Notes: generated by a model from the letters alone, not told the origin. A stretch of DNA of 64,000 nucleotides from Pseudomonas sp. ACN8 (GCF_002303925.1 NZ_MRCS01000034.1:1-64000), one strand, 5' to 3'. Shown: positions 7,587-16,486, counted from the first letter of the stretch. Made by a program: numbers and translations.

Positions 7587-8879
7587 TTGCCGCGCTCATC
7601 TGCTGTACGTTTCAGTCATTTCCTGCCGTCATTAGTGCTGTTGGTGGCGGGGCTTGCGGCTGCTTACATCAAGGATCTGAACGTCTTTTTCACGTCGCTG
7701 TTCAACGTGCTGCCCACCCTGGTGTTGTTGCTCGGTGGCGCCTATTGCGCGGTGTACCGACGCCAGCGTGAACTGTTTCTGATGGTCACGGTGTACATCG
7801 CCTATTTCCTGCTCGACACCCAGACCGACTATTACCGCGACAACGGTAAGGTGCGTGACGATGCCGCGGTGGTCTTTCATTTGTGTTGCCTGCTGCTGCC
7901 GCTGCTGTTTGGCGTGTTCGCGGCGTGGCAGGAACGTACCCATCTGTTCCAGGACATGGTGGCGCGTTTCGCGGTCTTGCTCGCAGTCGGCAGCGTGGCG
8001 CTGGGGCTTGAGCAAAGTTATCCACATGCGCTGCTGATCTGGCTGTCGGAGATTCGGTGGCCTGCCTTGCATGGCGCCTGGATGAGCCTGATCCAGTTGT
8101 CCTATCCGGTGTTCATTGCCGCGTTTTTGCTGCTGGCCTGGCAGTACTGGCGCAACCCGCGACCGCTGCATGCCGCGCAACTGGTGGGGCTGCTCGGGTT
8201 GTTCTGGATGTTGCCGAAAACCTTCATCCTGCCGTTCACGCTGAACATCATGTGCAGCCAGGCGATGCTGATGATCGCCGCTGCCGTTGCCCACGAAGCC
8301 TATCAAATGGCCTTCCGCGACGAGCTGACCGGGCTGCCGGGGCGTCGTGCGCTGAATGAACGCATGCAGCGCTTGGGACGCAACTATGTGTTGGCCATGA
8401 GCGACGTCGACCACTTCAAGAAATTCAACGATACCCACGGCCACGACGTCGGCGACCAGGTGCTGCGGCTGGTGGCCAGCAAGCTGTCGAAAATCGGCGG
8501 TGGCGGTAAGGCGTATCGCTATGGCGGCGAGGAATTTGCCCTGGTGTTTGCAGGCAAGACCCTCGAGGAATGCATGCCGCACCTGGAAGTCATCCGCGAG
8601 TCCATCGCCACTTACAATATTCAATTGCGCAATCAGGAAAACCGCCCGCAGGACGATAGTCAGGGGCGCCAGCGGCGTGCCGGTTCCGCAGCGTCGAGTG
8701 TGTCGGTGACGGTCAGTATCGGCGTTGCCGAACGGGTCGATCAACGCACCCCGGAAGAAGTGCTCAAGTCCGCCGACCAGGCGCTCTACAGCGCCAAGGG
8801 CGCGGGGCGCAACTGCGTGATGGCGTTCGGGCAGAACCGCCGTGGCGCCGTGCGCATGGACGCCGCTACGGTTGAGTGA
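7587..8879 (+). CDS. Membrane diguanylate cyclase (GGDEF)
   Basis: A 430-aa protein that should make c-di-GMP at the inner membrane. The N-terminal ~235 residues hold about seven hydrophobic segments. The GGDEF domain follows (FRDELTGLPGRRAL; SDVDHFKKFND; signature GGEEF at residues 313-317), so the active site looks intact. About 35 polar residues (RNQENRPQDDSQ...) interrupt the domain before SVTVSIGVAE. The start is TTG at 7587, behind GGAG with 8-nt spacing; no upstream ATG is suitable. It separates two acyl-CoA dehydrogenase paralogues that are neighbours in P. aeruginosa. Confidence 0.88.
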   Translation: MPRSSAVRFSHFLPSLVLLVAGLAAAYIKDLNVFFTSLFNVLPTLVLLLGGAYCAVYRRQRELFLMVTVYIAYFLLDTQTDYYRDNGKVRDDAAVVFHLCCLLLPLLFGVFAAWQERTHLFQDMVARFAVLLAVGSVALGLEQSYPHALLIWLSEIRWPALHGAWMSLIQLSYPVFIAAFLLLAWQYWRNPRPLHAAQLVGLLGLFWMLPKTFILPFTLNIMCSQAMLMIAAAVAHEAYQMAFRDELTGLPGRRALNERMQRLGRNYVLAMSDVDHFKKFNDTHGHDVGDQVLRLVASKLSKIGGGGKAYRYGGEEFALVFAGKTLEECMPHLEVIRESIATYNIQLRNQENRPQDDSQGRQRRAGSAASSVSVTVSIGVAERVDQRTPEEVLKSADQALYSAKGAGRNCVMAFGQNRRGAVRMDAATVE

Positions 8880-8964
8880 TGATGGCGCATTCAGCGAGCG
8901 CAAAGTGATTGTGAGGCGTGGTCGGCAGCAGTAGGTTGGAGAAATCTGCCGACGGAGAATGACC

Positions 8965-10761
8965 ATGCCCGAGTACAAAGCTCCCTTGCGCGACATGCGC
9001 TTTCTGATCGACCACGTCTTCGACTTTCACCGCAACTACGCCGCGCTGGGGGCCACCGATGCCAGCCCGGACATGGTCAATGCGATCCTTGAAGAAGGGG
9101 CGAAATTCTGCGAAAACGTGCTGTCGCCGCTCAACCGCAGTGGCGATGAAGAAGGCTGCCATTTCGACAACGGCGTGGTCACCACGCCCGCGGGCTTCAA
9201 GCAGGCATTCGCCCAATATGTCGAGGGCGGCTGGCATGGCCTGGCGGCGGATCCGGTTTACGGCGGTCAAGGGTTGCCGATCTCTCTGGGCCTGGTGATC
9301 AGCGAGATGGTGGGCTCCAGCAACACCTCATGGGGCATGTACCCCGGCCTGACCCACGGAGCCATGTCGGCGATCCACGCCCATGGCACCGAGGCGCAGA
9401 AGCAGACCTATTTGAAGAAGCTTACCGCTGGCCAATGGACCGGCACCATGTGCCTGACCGAAGCCCATTGCGGCACCGACCTGGGCATCATCAAGACCCG
9501 CGCCGTACCTGCGGCCGATGGCAGCTACGCGATCTCCGGCAGCAAGATCTTCATCTCGGCCGGTGAGCACGACATGAGCGCCAACATCATTCACCTGGTG
9601 CTGGCCAAATTGCCGGACGCACCGGCCGGGACCAAGGGCATTTCGCTGTTCATCGTGCCTAAGTTCCTGCCCGATGCGACGGGCGAAGCGGGCGAGCGCA
9701 ATGGCGTGTCCTGCGGCTCGATCGAACACAAAATGGGCATCAAGGCCTCGGCCACCTGCGTGCTGAACTTCGACGAGGCCAAGGGTTTTCTGATCGGCGA
9801 GCCGAACAAGGGCCTCAACTGCATGTTCACCATGATGAACCACGCGCGGCTGGGCACCGGCATGCAAGGGCTGTGTCTGGGGGAGGCGAGCTTCCAGGGC
9901 GCGATCAAATACGCCAACGACCGTTTGCAGATGCGCTCGCTGACCGGCCCGAAAGCGCCGGAAAAAGCCGCCGACCCGATCATCGTGCACCCTGATGTGC
10001 GGCGGATGTTGCTGACCATGAAAGCCTTCAACGAAGGCAACCGCGCGCTGACCTACTTCACCGCGCAGTTGCTCGACGTTGCCCACCTGAGCCCGGATGA
10101 AACGGCGCGCCAGGACGCCGAAGACTTGTTGGCGTTCCTCACGCCGATCTGCAAAGCCTTCATGACCGACACCGGGCTGGAGGTGACCAACCACGGCATG
10201 CAGGTGTTTGGCGGTCACGGCTTCATTCGCGAGTGGGGCATGGAGCAGCTGGTCCGTGACTGCCGGATCGCGCCGATCTATGAGGGCACCAACGGCATTC
10301 AGGCGCTGGACTTGCTCGGGCGCAAGGTACTCGGCAGCCAGGGCAAGCTGCTGCGCGGCTTCACCAAAATCGTCCACAAGTTCTGCGCGGCGAACGCCGA
10401 GCATCCACAACTGGCCGGGTATGTGGCACAGCTCAATCAACTGAACCAGCAGTGGGGTGAATTGACCACCAGGGTCGGCATGGCTGCGATGAAAAATCCG
10501 GATGAAGTCGGTGCCGCGTCGGTGGATTACCTGATGTACAGCGGTTACATCATCCTCGGCTACCTGTGGTTGCGCATGGCGCTGGTGGCTCAGGCGCAGC
10601 TCGATGCCGGCAGCGGCGAAGGCGACTTCTGCCGGGGCAAGCTGGCGACCAACGAGTTTTACTTCAAGCGTCTGTTGCCACGCACTGCCGCTCATCGGGC
10701 GGCCATTGAAGCGGGTAGCGATTGCCTGATGCAACTGCCGGCGGAGTTGTTTGCGCTTTAG
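8965..10761 (+). CDS. Acyl-CoA dehydrogenase, copy 2 (PA0507-like)
   Basis: A 598-aa paralogue of copy 1 with the same layout: N-terminal PEYKAPLRDMRF, MCLTEAHCGTDLG in the FAD domain and predicted catalytic base E440 in YEGTNGIQ. The start at 8965 is preferred over the in-frame ATG at 8959: GGAG at 8954-8957 then sits 7 nt away, and MPEYKAP matches the paralogues. A weak hairpin terminator follows the stop. No operator like that of copy 1 is visible upstream; the gene begins 85 bp after the GGDEF gene and may be co-transcribed with it. Confidence 0.92.
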   Translation: MPEYKAPLRDMRFLIDHVFDFHRNYAALGATDASPDMVNAILEEGAKFCENVLSPLNRSGDEEGCHFDNGVVTTPAGFKQAFAQYVEGGWHGLAADPVYGGQGLPISLGLVISEMVGSSNTSWGMYPGLTHGAMSAIHAHGTEAQKQTYLKKLTAGQWTGTMCLTEAHCGTDLGIIKTRAVPAADGSYAISGSKIFISAGEHDMSANIIHLVLAKLPDAPAGTKGISLFIVPKFLPDATGEAGERNGVSCGSIEHKMGIKASATCVLNFDEAKGFLIGEPNKGLNCMFTMMNHARLGTGMQGLCLGEASFQGAIKYANDRLQMRSLTGPKAPEKAADPIIVHPDVRRMLLTMKAFNEGNRALTYFTAQLLDVAHLSPDETARQDAEDLLAFLTPICKAFMTDTGLEVTNHGMQVFGGHGFIREWGMEQLVRDCRIAPIYEGTNGIQALDLLGRKVLGSQGKLLRGFTKIVHKFCAANAEHPQLAGYVAQLNQLNQQWGELTTRVGMAAMKNPDEVGAASVDYLMYSGYIILGYLWLRMALVAQAQLDAGSGEGDFCRGKLATNEFYFKRLLPRTAAHRAAIEAGSDCLMQLPAELFAL

Positions 10762-10783
10762 TCATAAAAGTCCGTTACAAAGA

Positions 10784-10807
10784 AGCTCGCCTTGTGCGGG
10801 CTTTTTG
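10784..10807 (+). terminator. Rho-independent terminator
   Basis: AGCTCGC-CTTGT-GCGGGCT followed by TTTTT, 22 bases after the copy 2 stop. Stem of 7 bp with one G.U pair. Confidence 0.75.
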
Positions 10808-10935
10808 TTGGTGACTAAAAATAACAAAATGGTCATGAGCTGACCCTATGTGTCGCAAAAGTTGTTGGGGTACACTCCGACCCAACGAAAACACTCTTCC
10901 TGTGAATCACCTGTATAGATCTTGCGAGGTTTGCC

Positions 10936-12714
10936 ATGGCTGACTACAAAGCGCCCCTGCGCGATATGCGCTTCGTCCTCAATGAAGTTTTCGAGGTCGC
11001 CAAACTCTGGGCCGAACTGCCTGCACTGGCCGAGACTGTGGATGCAGAAACGGTCGAAGCCATCCTGGAAGAAGCCGGCAAAGTCACCAGCAAAAGCATC
11101 GCACCGCTGAGCCGTGCCGCTGACGAAGAAGGTTGCCATTGGGCGGACGGTGCCGTCACCACTCCAGCAGGTTTCCCACAGGCTTATCAGACCTACGCTG
11201 AAGGCGGTTGGGTCGGTGTCGGTGGCGATCCGTCCTACGGCGGCATGGGCATGCCCAAAGCCGTTTCGGCCCAGGTCGAAGAAATGGTCAACTCCGCCAG
11301 CCTGTCGTTCGGCCTGTACCCGATGCTTACCGCCGGCGCTTGCCTGTCGATCAACGCCCACGCCAGCGAAGAGCTGAAAGCCGCGTACCTGCCGAACATG
11401 TATGCCGGCATCTGGGCCGGTTCCATGTGCCTGACCGAGCCACACGCCGGTACGGACCTGGGGATCATCCGCACCAAGGCCGAGCCTCAGGCCGACGGTT
11501 CCTACAAGGTCAGTGGCACCAAGATCTTCATCACCGGTGGCGAACACGACCTGACCGAAAACATCATCCACCTGGTGCTGGCCAAGCTGCCAGATGCACC
11601 GGCGGGGCCGAAAGGCATTTCGCTGTTCCTGGTGCCGAAGTTCATGGTCAATGCCGATGGCAGCCTGGGCGCACGCAACCCGGCCAACTGCGGCTCGATC
11701 GAACACAAGATGGGCATCCAGGCGTCCGCGACCTGCGTGATGAACTTCGATGAAGCCGTGGGTTACCTGGTCGGTGAGCCGAACAAAGGCCTGGCGGCCA
11801 TGTTCACCATGATGAACTACGAGCGCCTGGGTGTTGGTATCCAGGGCCTGGCCACGGGCGAGCGCTCGTACCAGAACGCTGTGGAATACGCCCGTGACCG
11901 TCTGCAAAGCCGTTCGCCGACCGGCGCGCAGTACAAGGACAAAGTGGCTGATCCGATCATCGTCCACCCGGACGTGCGTCGCATGCTGCTGACCATGAAA
12001 GCCTCGAACGAAGGTGGCCGTGCGTTCTCCACCTACGTGGCGATGCAACTGGACACCGCCAAGTTCAGCGAAGACGCCGTCACCCGCAAGCGCGCGGAAG
12101 ACCTGGTGGCGTTGCTGACCCCGGTGGCCAAGGCGTTCCTGACCGACCTCGGCCTGGAAACCACCGTACACGGCCAACAGGTTTTCGGCGGCCACGGTTA
12201 CATCCGTGAGTGGGGCCAGGAGCAACTGGTGCGTGACGTGCGCATCACCCAGATCTACGAAGGCACCAACGGTATTCAGGCGCTGGACCTGGTCGGGCGC
12301 AAGATCGTGGGTAGCGGCGGGGCGTTCTACAACCTGTTCGCCGACGAGATTCGCCACTTCACGGCGACTGCCAGCGCGGACCTCGCCGAATTCACCAAGC
12401 CACTGAACGACGCAGTGACCACCCTCGATGAATTGACCGCGTGGTTGCTGGACCGTGCGAAGAGCAATCCGAACGAAATCGGCGCGGCGTCGGTCGAGTA
12501 TCTGCAAGTATTCGGCTATGTGGCCTACGCCTACATGTGGGCCCTGATGGCCAAGGCGGCTTTTGGCAAGGAAGCGCAAGACGATTTCTACGCCAGCAAA
12601 CTGGGCACGGCGCGGTTCTATTTTGCCCGTCTGCTGCCGCGCATTCACTCGTTGAGCGCGTCAGTGAAGGCCGGTAGCGAATCGTTGTTCCTGCTGGATG
12701 CGGGACAATTCTGA
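10936..12714 (+). CDS. Acyl-CoA dehydrogenase, copy 3 (PA0508-like)
   Basis: A 592-aa member of the same family, the most diverged of the three: ADYKAPLRDMRFVLNEVFEV at the N-terminus, MCLTEPHAGTDLG, predicted catalytic base E442 in YEGTNGIQ, and a differing C-terminal domain. PA0508 of P. aeruginosa is, from memory, one of two members (FadE1/FadE2) with distinct chain-length preference. The separate upstream region (10808-10935) and preceding terminator suggest its own promoter, but none could be assigned. rsmY starts about 90 bp after the stop. Confidence 0.92.
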   Translation: MADYKAPLRDMRFVLNEVFEVAKLWAELPALAETVDAETVEAILEEAGKVTSKSIAPLSRAADEEGCHWADGAVTTPAGFPQAYQTYAEGGWVGVGGDPSYGGMGMPKAVSAQVEEMVNSASLSFGLYPMLTAGACLSINAHASEELKAAYLPNMYAGIWAGSMCLTEPHAGTDLGIIRTKAEPQADGSYKVSGTKIFITGGEHDLTENIIHLVLAKLPDAPAGPKGISLFLVPKFMVNADGSLGARNPANCGSIEHKMGIQASATCVMNFDEAVGYLVGEPNKGLAAMFTMMNYERLGVGIQGLATGERSYQNAVEYARDRLQSRSPTGAQYKDKVADPIIVHPDVRRMLLTMKASNEGGRAFSTYVAMQLDTAKFSEDAVTRKRAEDLVALLTPVAKAFLTDLGLETTVHGQQVFGGHGYIREWGQEQLVRDVRITQIYEGTNGIQALDLVGRKIVGSGGAFYNLFADEIRHFTATASADLAEFTKPLNDAVTTLDELTAWLLDRAKSNPNEIGAASVEYLQVFGYVAYAYMWALMAKAAFGKEAQDDFYASKLGTARFYFARLLPRIHSLSASVKAGSESLFLLDAGQF

Positions 12715-12727
12715 TGAAGTAGCATTT

Positions 12728-12745
12728 TGTAAGCATTCTCTTACA
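12728..12745 (+). promoter_or_regulatory. GacA upstream activating sequence of rsmY
   Basis: TGTAAGCATTCTCTTACA matches the 18-bp GacA box consensus TGTAAGNNATNNCTTACA at every fixed position. It is centred about 65 bp before the expected RsmY start, the usual distance for GacS/GacA-controlled small RNAs. Confidence 0.93.
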
Positions 12746-12802
12746 TAACGTGCTGCTGTTCTCCCATAGATGCAAATTGGATCCACAGCTAATCTACTTT
12801 AC

Positions 12803-12921
12803 ATGGACGTAGCGCAGGAAGCGCAAAGCAACAACAGGGACACGTAGGATTCTGCCAGGACGGCGGAGTGAAATGGATGTCAGGGAAACAGTCTGCAAAG
12901 CCCCGCTTCGGCGGGGTTTTC
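12803..12921 (+). ncRNA. rsmY: Regulatory small RNA RsmY
   Basis: A GacA-controlled RNA that titrates the translational repressors RsmA/RsmE. About 119 nt; the 5' end is estimated from the usual length and the GacA box. It carries eight GGA motifs (AGGA, GGGA and TGGA types) between 12804 and 12886 and the characteristic GCGCAGGAAGCGC hairpin. It ends in the terminator CCCCGC-TTCG-GCGGGG plus T-run at 12898-12921. The position between the PA0508-like dehydrogenase and a LysR gene is the same as in P. aeruginosa. The 5' end could be off by several bases. Confidence 0.9.
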
Positions 12922-12941
12922 TTTTGCCCAAAGAAAAGTTG

Positions 12942-13871
12942 CTAGCCCAGCCCATCCAAAGTCTGCGCGCTGTTCAAGCGTTCATCCGGGCCGTTTATCA
13001 CTTCCTCCAGCAATGTCCGCAGCAATGCCAGCGAGGCCTGCTGCCGCTGCACATCCCGACACACCAAACCGACTTTCAGCGGCACTCGGGGTTCGCTCAG
13101 GGGTTTCCACAGCAGTTCGTGGTTGCCATGGGTCTTTTGCGAGCGACCGGGCAATACCGTTGCCAGGCGCGTGTGGGGCAGGCTGTCGAGGATGCCGGCC
13201 ATGTTGTTCACTTCGGCTTGCACCTGTGGGCGACGTCCCAGGCTTGTCAGCTGTGCCTGCCAGATCTGCCTGATCTGAAATTCCTCGCCCAGCAGCAACA
13301 TCGGCAGTTCGGCGGCCTGACTCATGGACACTTTCTTGAATTCACGCAGCGGATGCTCTGCGGGGATGACCAGGGTCAGTTCATCTTCGTACAGCATCAC
13401 ACCATGCAAGCCAGGCTGGCGGGGCGGCAGGTAGCCGATGCCGATATCCAGAGAACCGTTGAGCAGTCGCCGCTCGATTTCCAGCCCGGTCAGTTCGTAG
13501 ATCTGCACCACCAGATGCGGCTGCGCCTTGCGCACTCGTTCGAGCATCTGCGGGACGAGGCTGGTGTGCACGGTCTGCAATACACCGATGGCCAGGGTGC
13601 GCAGCGCCTGACCCTTGAAGTTGCCGAGCGCTTCCCGTGCCCGCTGCAGGCCATCGAGCAATGGCAGAGCGTGGTTGTACAGCGTATGAGCCGCGAGGGT
13701 CGGCAACAGGCGTTTGCTGCTGCGCTCGAACAGGCGCACATCGAGGTTTTGTTCGAGGTGGCGGATTTGCTGGGACAGCGCCGGCTGGGAGATGGACAGG
13801 CGCTCGGCGGCCCGGCCCACGTGACCTTCTTCATAGACCGCGACGAAATAACGCAGTTGCTTGAAATCCAT
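12942..13871 (-). CDS. LysR-family transcriptional regulator
   Basis: A 309-aa LysR protein. The winged HTH is at residues 1-60 (QLRYFVAVYEEGHVGRAAERL...ISQPALSQQIRHLE), and the effector domain from about 90 (LAIGVLQTVHTSLVPQML). It resembles CynR/CatR-type members. It is divergent from the aminotransferase at 14041 and is a likely regulator of it. The order LysR-aminotransferase-two small genes-peptidase-pqqE...A-pqqF corresponds, from memory, to pqqH-I-J-K-M in P. fluorescens B16, where this gene would be pqqH; a role in PQQ control is inference. Confidence 0.9.
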   Translation of the reverse strand: MDFKQLRYFVAVYEEGHVGRAAERLSISQPALSQQIRHLEQNLDVRLFERSSKRLLPTLAAHTLYNHALPLLDGLQRAREALGNFKGQALRTLAIGVLQTVHTSLVPQMLERVRKAQPHLVVQIYELTGLEIERRLLNGSLDIGIGYLPPRQPGLHGVMLYEDELTLVIPAEHPLREFKKVSMSQAAELPMLLLGEEFQIRQIWQAQLTSLGRRPQVQAEVNNMAGILDSLPHTRLATVLPGRSQKTHGNHELLWKPLSEPRVPLKVGLVCRDVQRQQASLALLRTLLEEVINGPDERLNSAQTLDGLG

Positions 13872-13884
13872 AAGTAATGCTTAT
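13870..13884. promoter_or_regulatory. Candidate LysR binding site (T-N11-A)
   Basis: ATAAG-TAATG-CTTAT, an inverted repeat with the T-N11-A form used by LysR proteins. It overlaps the start codon of the LysR gene itself, which fits autoregulation better than activation of the aminotransferase 157 bp away. Confidence 0.35.
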
Positions 13885-14040
13885 CGAAATTGCTGGGAAA
13901 TCGAAATGGCTGAACGCCTCGCCTGAGCCTAGTCTAACCGCATTCACAGGGCTTACAGGGCCACAGAGCGCGATGAATACCCTTTGCTTCGATGGTATTT
14001 ACATAGGTAAGGCAAAAAACCTCATCAGAGGTTTTGTCAG

Positions 14041-15324
14041 ATGAGTCTGTTCAGTCTGCGCCGCAGTCCTCCCAGTCTTGATGATCTGGTCATGGACGCC
14101 TCCCGGCCATCCCAAGGCGTTAACCTTTCCAGCGAGTACTTGATGCCCAGTGTCGAACGGCCGAAACAGGTGTTTGTGCGTGGCCAGGGTTCATGGTTGT
14201 GGGACAGCGATGACCGTGCGTACCTGGATTTTTCCCAGGGCGGCGGGACCAATAGCCTTGGTCATAGCCCTTCGGTTCTGGTCAACGCAATCACTGCCCA
14301 GGCTCAATCGCTGATCAACCCGGGTTTCAGCCTGCACAACCGCGGCATGCTCAGCCTCGCCGAACATCTGTGTGCCAGCACCGGCAGTGATCAGGCCTAC
14401 CTGCTCAATACCGGCAGCGAAGCCTGTGAGGCGGCGATCAAACTGGCGCGCAAATGGGGTCAACGGCATCGTGGCGGTGCGTCGCGAATCATTGTGGCCA
14501 ACAACAGTTGCCACGGCCGGAGCCTGGGGACGATTTCAGCGTCGGACAGTTCGACATTGATCAACCGATTCGAGCCGCAACTGCCAGGCTTCAGTCGTGT
14601 TCCGTTCAATGACCTGCCAGCGTTGCATGCGGCCGTGGATGAACGGACCGTGGCGATCATGCTCGAGCCGATCCAGAGCGAAGCCGGCGTGATTCCGGCC
14701 ACCGCGCACTACCTCAAGGGCGTCGAACGCTTGTGCCGTGAACTCGGCATTTTGCTGATCCTCGACGAAGTGCAAACCGGCATCGGCCGTTGTGGCACCT
14801 TGCTCGCGGAACAGTCTTGCGCCGTCACGGCGGATATCGTCGTGCTCGGCAAAGGCTTGGGCGGCGGCGTGCCATTGGCCGCGCTGCTGGCGCGGGGCAA
14901 GGCTTGCTGTTTCGATATTGGCGAGGTGACAGGCACTCATCACGGTAATGCGTTGATGACCGCGGCGGGACTTTCGGTGCTCGATACCGTGCAGGACAAG
15001 GCTTTCCTCAAACACGTCGCACAAGCCGGGCAACACCTGCGTGAAGGCTTGGGGCGTTTGGCCCATCGTTACGGTCACGGCGAGTTGCGCGGACAAGGGC
15101 TGCTTTGGGGGCTGACGCTGTCGGACGACTCCGCTGACGCGGTGGTCAAGGCCGCTCAGTACGAAGGGTTGCTGCTCAATGCCCCACAACCCGACTGCCT
15201 GCGCTTTACCCCTGCGCTCAATGTCAGCAACGCCAACATCGATGAAATGCTCCTGCGCCTGACGCGGGCCTTCTCCCGAGTACGCACCGCGCAGTTGCAG
15301 TGCCGCAAAGGGATTGCCGTCTGA
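14041..15324 (+). CDS. Class III aminotransferase (PA0530-like)
   Basis: A 427-aa PLP-dependent aminotransferase of the acetylornithine/ornithine type. Motifs in order: YLDFSQGGGTNSLGH, LLNTGSEACEAAIKLAR, the metal/PLP aspartate in LILDEVQTGIGR, the PLP lysine in VLGKGLGGGVPLAALL, then THHGN. The first ~45 residues are an extension compared with ArgD. Substrate unknown. It is divergent from the LysR gene and followed by a strong terminator. In the PQQ locus of P. fluorescens B16 the equivalent is probably pqqI (from memory); PQQ synthesis itself is not known to need a transaminase. Confidence 0.9.
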   Translation: MSLFSLRRSPPSLDDLVMDASRPSQGVNLSSEYLMPSVERPKQVFVRGQGSWLWDSDDRAYLDFSQGGGTNSLGHSPSVLVNAITAQAQSLINPGFSLHNRGMLSLAEHLCASTGSDQAYLLNTGSEACEAAIKLARKWGQRHRGGASRIIVANNSCHGRSLGTISASDSSTLINRFEPQLPGFSRVPFNDLPALHAAVDERTVAIMLEPIQSEAGVIPATAHYLKGVERLCRELGILLILDEVQTGIGRCGTLLAEQSCAVTADIVVLGKGLGGGVPLAALLARGKACCFDIGEVTGTHHGNALMTAAGLSVLDTVQDKAFLKHVAQAGQHLREGLGRLAHRYGHGELRGQGLLWGLTLSDDSADAVVKAAQYEGLLLNAPQPDCLRFTPALNVSNANIDEMLLRLTRAFSRVRTAQLQCRKGIAV

Positions 15325-15371
15325 TCAGACGCGCCCTGCACACATTCCAGAACCGTCTCGCGGTAATACGC

Positions 15372-15411
15372 ACGCCTCACGCCCGACACTTTTGGCGTGG
15401 GGCGTTTTTTT
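15372..15411 (+). terminator. Rho-independent terminator
   Basis: ACGCCTCACGCC / GGCGTGGGGCGT (12-bp stem, one G.U) followed by a run of seven T. It terminates the aminotransferase transcript. Confidence 0.92.
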
Positions 15412-15539
15412 GTGGCTGGTCTTTTCCAAAGGCAATTTCGGCTTGAGCGGTTAGCACATCAATGGCTTTCTAGCGTGCATCGGCAGGGAGTGCCGGTGCC
15501 AGCGAAACGGTATTGCTGTCGCGTTGGTTTTGATTTCTG

Positions 15540-15554
15540 TACCACTGAGTGGTA
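15540..15554. promoter_or_regulatory. Palindromic operator of the toxin-antitoxin pair
   Basis: TACCACTGAGTGGTA, a perfect palindrome with 7-bp arms, 8 bases before the Shine-Dalgarno of the toxin gene. Its position and symmetry suit autorepression by the HTH antitoxin of the pair. Confidence 0.6.
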
Positions 15555-15575
15555 TGTTTTATGGAAGGGATGCCG

Positions 15576-15932
15576 ATGTCACCAAGGCTGTTCAAGACAA
15601 AGCGCTTCGCAATGCAGGCTGCCAAGGCCTGGATCGGTGATGACGAACTCCGGGAGGCATTCACCGAAATGCTCAATGGTCAGGCTGACAATTTGGGCGG
15701 TGGGGTCTGGAAGAAGCGTTTGAATGCCAACCGCCATCGCTCGATTATCCTGGCGAAGGGCGGTGCTCATTGGGTCTATCAGTTCCTGTACGCAAAGAAA
15801 GATCAGAGCAATATCAGTCCCAGGCATTTGCTCGACTTGCGAGAGTTGGCCAAGACATATGGTGGACTGACCGAAATGGAAATTCAGCGCTTGCTGGATG
15901 CAAAGGAGTTTGTGGAGATACCAAATGAGTAA
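15576..15932 (+). CDS. RelE/HigB-like toxin of a type II toxin-antitoxin pair
   Basis: A 118-aa protein similar to the DUF1044/RelE-like family of HigB-type mRNA interferases: FKTKRFAMQAAKAWIGDDEL, then a basic core KKRLNANRHRSIIL, and the strand AHWVYQFLYAKKDQSNIS ahead of a C-terminal LLDLRELAKTY helix. The start at 15576 is preferred (GGAAGGG 6 nt upstream); in-frame ATGs at 15549, 15561 and 15570 are less well placed. The toxin-first order with an 8-base overlap to an HTH antitoxin is typical of HigBA. In B16 the gene was described, from memory, only as a cytosolic protein (pqqJ). Confidence 0.82.
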   Translation: MSPRLFKTKRFAMQAAKAWIGDDELREAFTEMLNGQADNLGGGVWKKRLNANRHRSIILAKGGAHWVYQFLYAKKDQSNISPRHLLDLRELAKTYGGLTEMEIQRLLDAKEFVEIPNE

Positions 15933-16245
15933 AAAATTCAAAAGTGAGCTATCGGAATCGATCCACGAATCGGCCAGTGCCTTGTACGCCATCGGTGCAA
16001 TCAGCAAGGCGACCATGCGTGAGTTCGATGAGTCTTGTCTTGCAACGGTACCGGATGCAATTCCCGCGCAAGAGATCAAGGCATTGCGTGAGCGCAACAA
16101 TGTCAGCCAACCGGTGTTCGCACGCTACCTGAACACCAGCGCTTCCACGGTCAAACAATGGGAAGCCGGGGATAAGCACCCCAGTGGCATGGCGTTGAAA
16201 TTGCTGAGTATCGTGCGCAAACACGGCCTGGAGATACTGGCCTGA
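15925..16245 (+). CDS. HigA-like HTH antitoxin
   Basis: A 106-aa DNA-binding antitoxin with an XRE-type HTH: IKALRERNNVSQPVFARYLNTSASTVKQWEAG, about residues 53-84. The N-terminal part (ESIHESASALYAIGAIS...MREFDESCL) is the conserved arm of this antitoxin family. The ATG lies within the end of the toxin gene, so the two are translationally coupled. It is expected to neutralise the toxin and bind the palindrome at 15540. It corresponds to the DNA-binding protein reported next to pqqM in B16 (from memory). Confidence 0.85.
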   Translation: MSKKFKSELSESIHESASALYAIGAISKATMREFDESCLATVPDAIPAQEIKALRERNNVSQPVFARYLNTSASTVKQWEAGDKHPSGMALKLLSIVRKHGLEILA

Positions 16246-16327
16246 GGAATCGGGCTGAACCCTGACAAACGGCGCAGGTCGATTAGCTGTAGGCTCGAAC
16301 GAATTCACCCCAATCAGGAGCTGCTCC

Positions 16328-16486
16328 ATGGACTTTATTCGCATCATCATCGCCATCCTGTTGCCGCCACTGGGTGTGTTTCTGCAAGTAGGATTCGGCG
16401 GGGCGTTCTGGCTGAATATTCTGCTGACGTTGTGCGGTTACATTCCGGGGATCGTGCATGCGGTGTACATCATCGCCAAGCGCTGA
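16328..16486 (+). CDS. Pmp3/YqaE-family small membrane protein
   Basis: A 52-aa proteolipid: MDFIRIIIAILLPPLGVF, then GFGGAFWLNILLTLCGYIPG and a short IHA/VHAVYII tail. Two hydrophobic helices with the LPPLGV and CGYIPGIVHA motifs define the family, which is linked to membrane potential and salt stress. AGGAG lies 8 nt before the ATG. It stands alone between the toxin-antitoxin pair and a REP pair, and is too short for most ORF cut-offs. Confidence 0.93.
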   Translation: MDFIRIIIAILLPPLGVFLQVGFGGAFWLNILLTLCGYIPGIVHAVYIIAKR

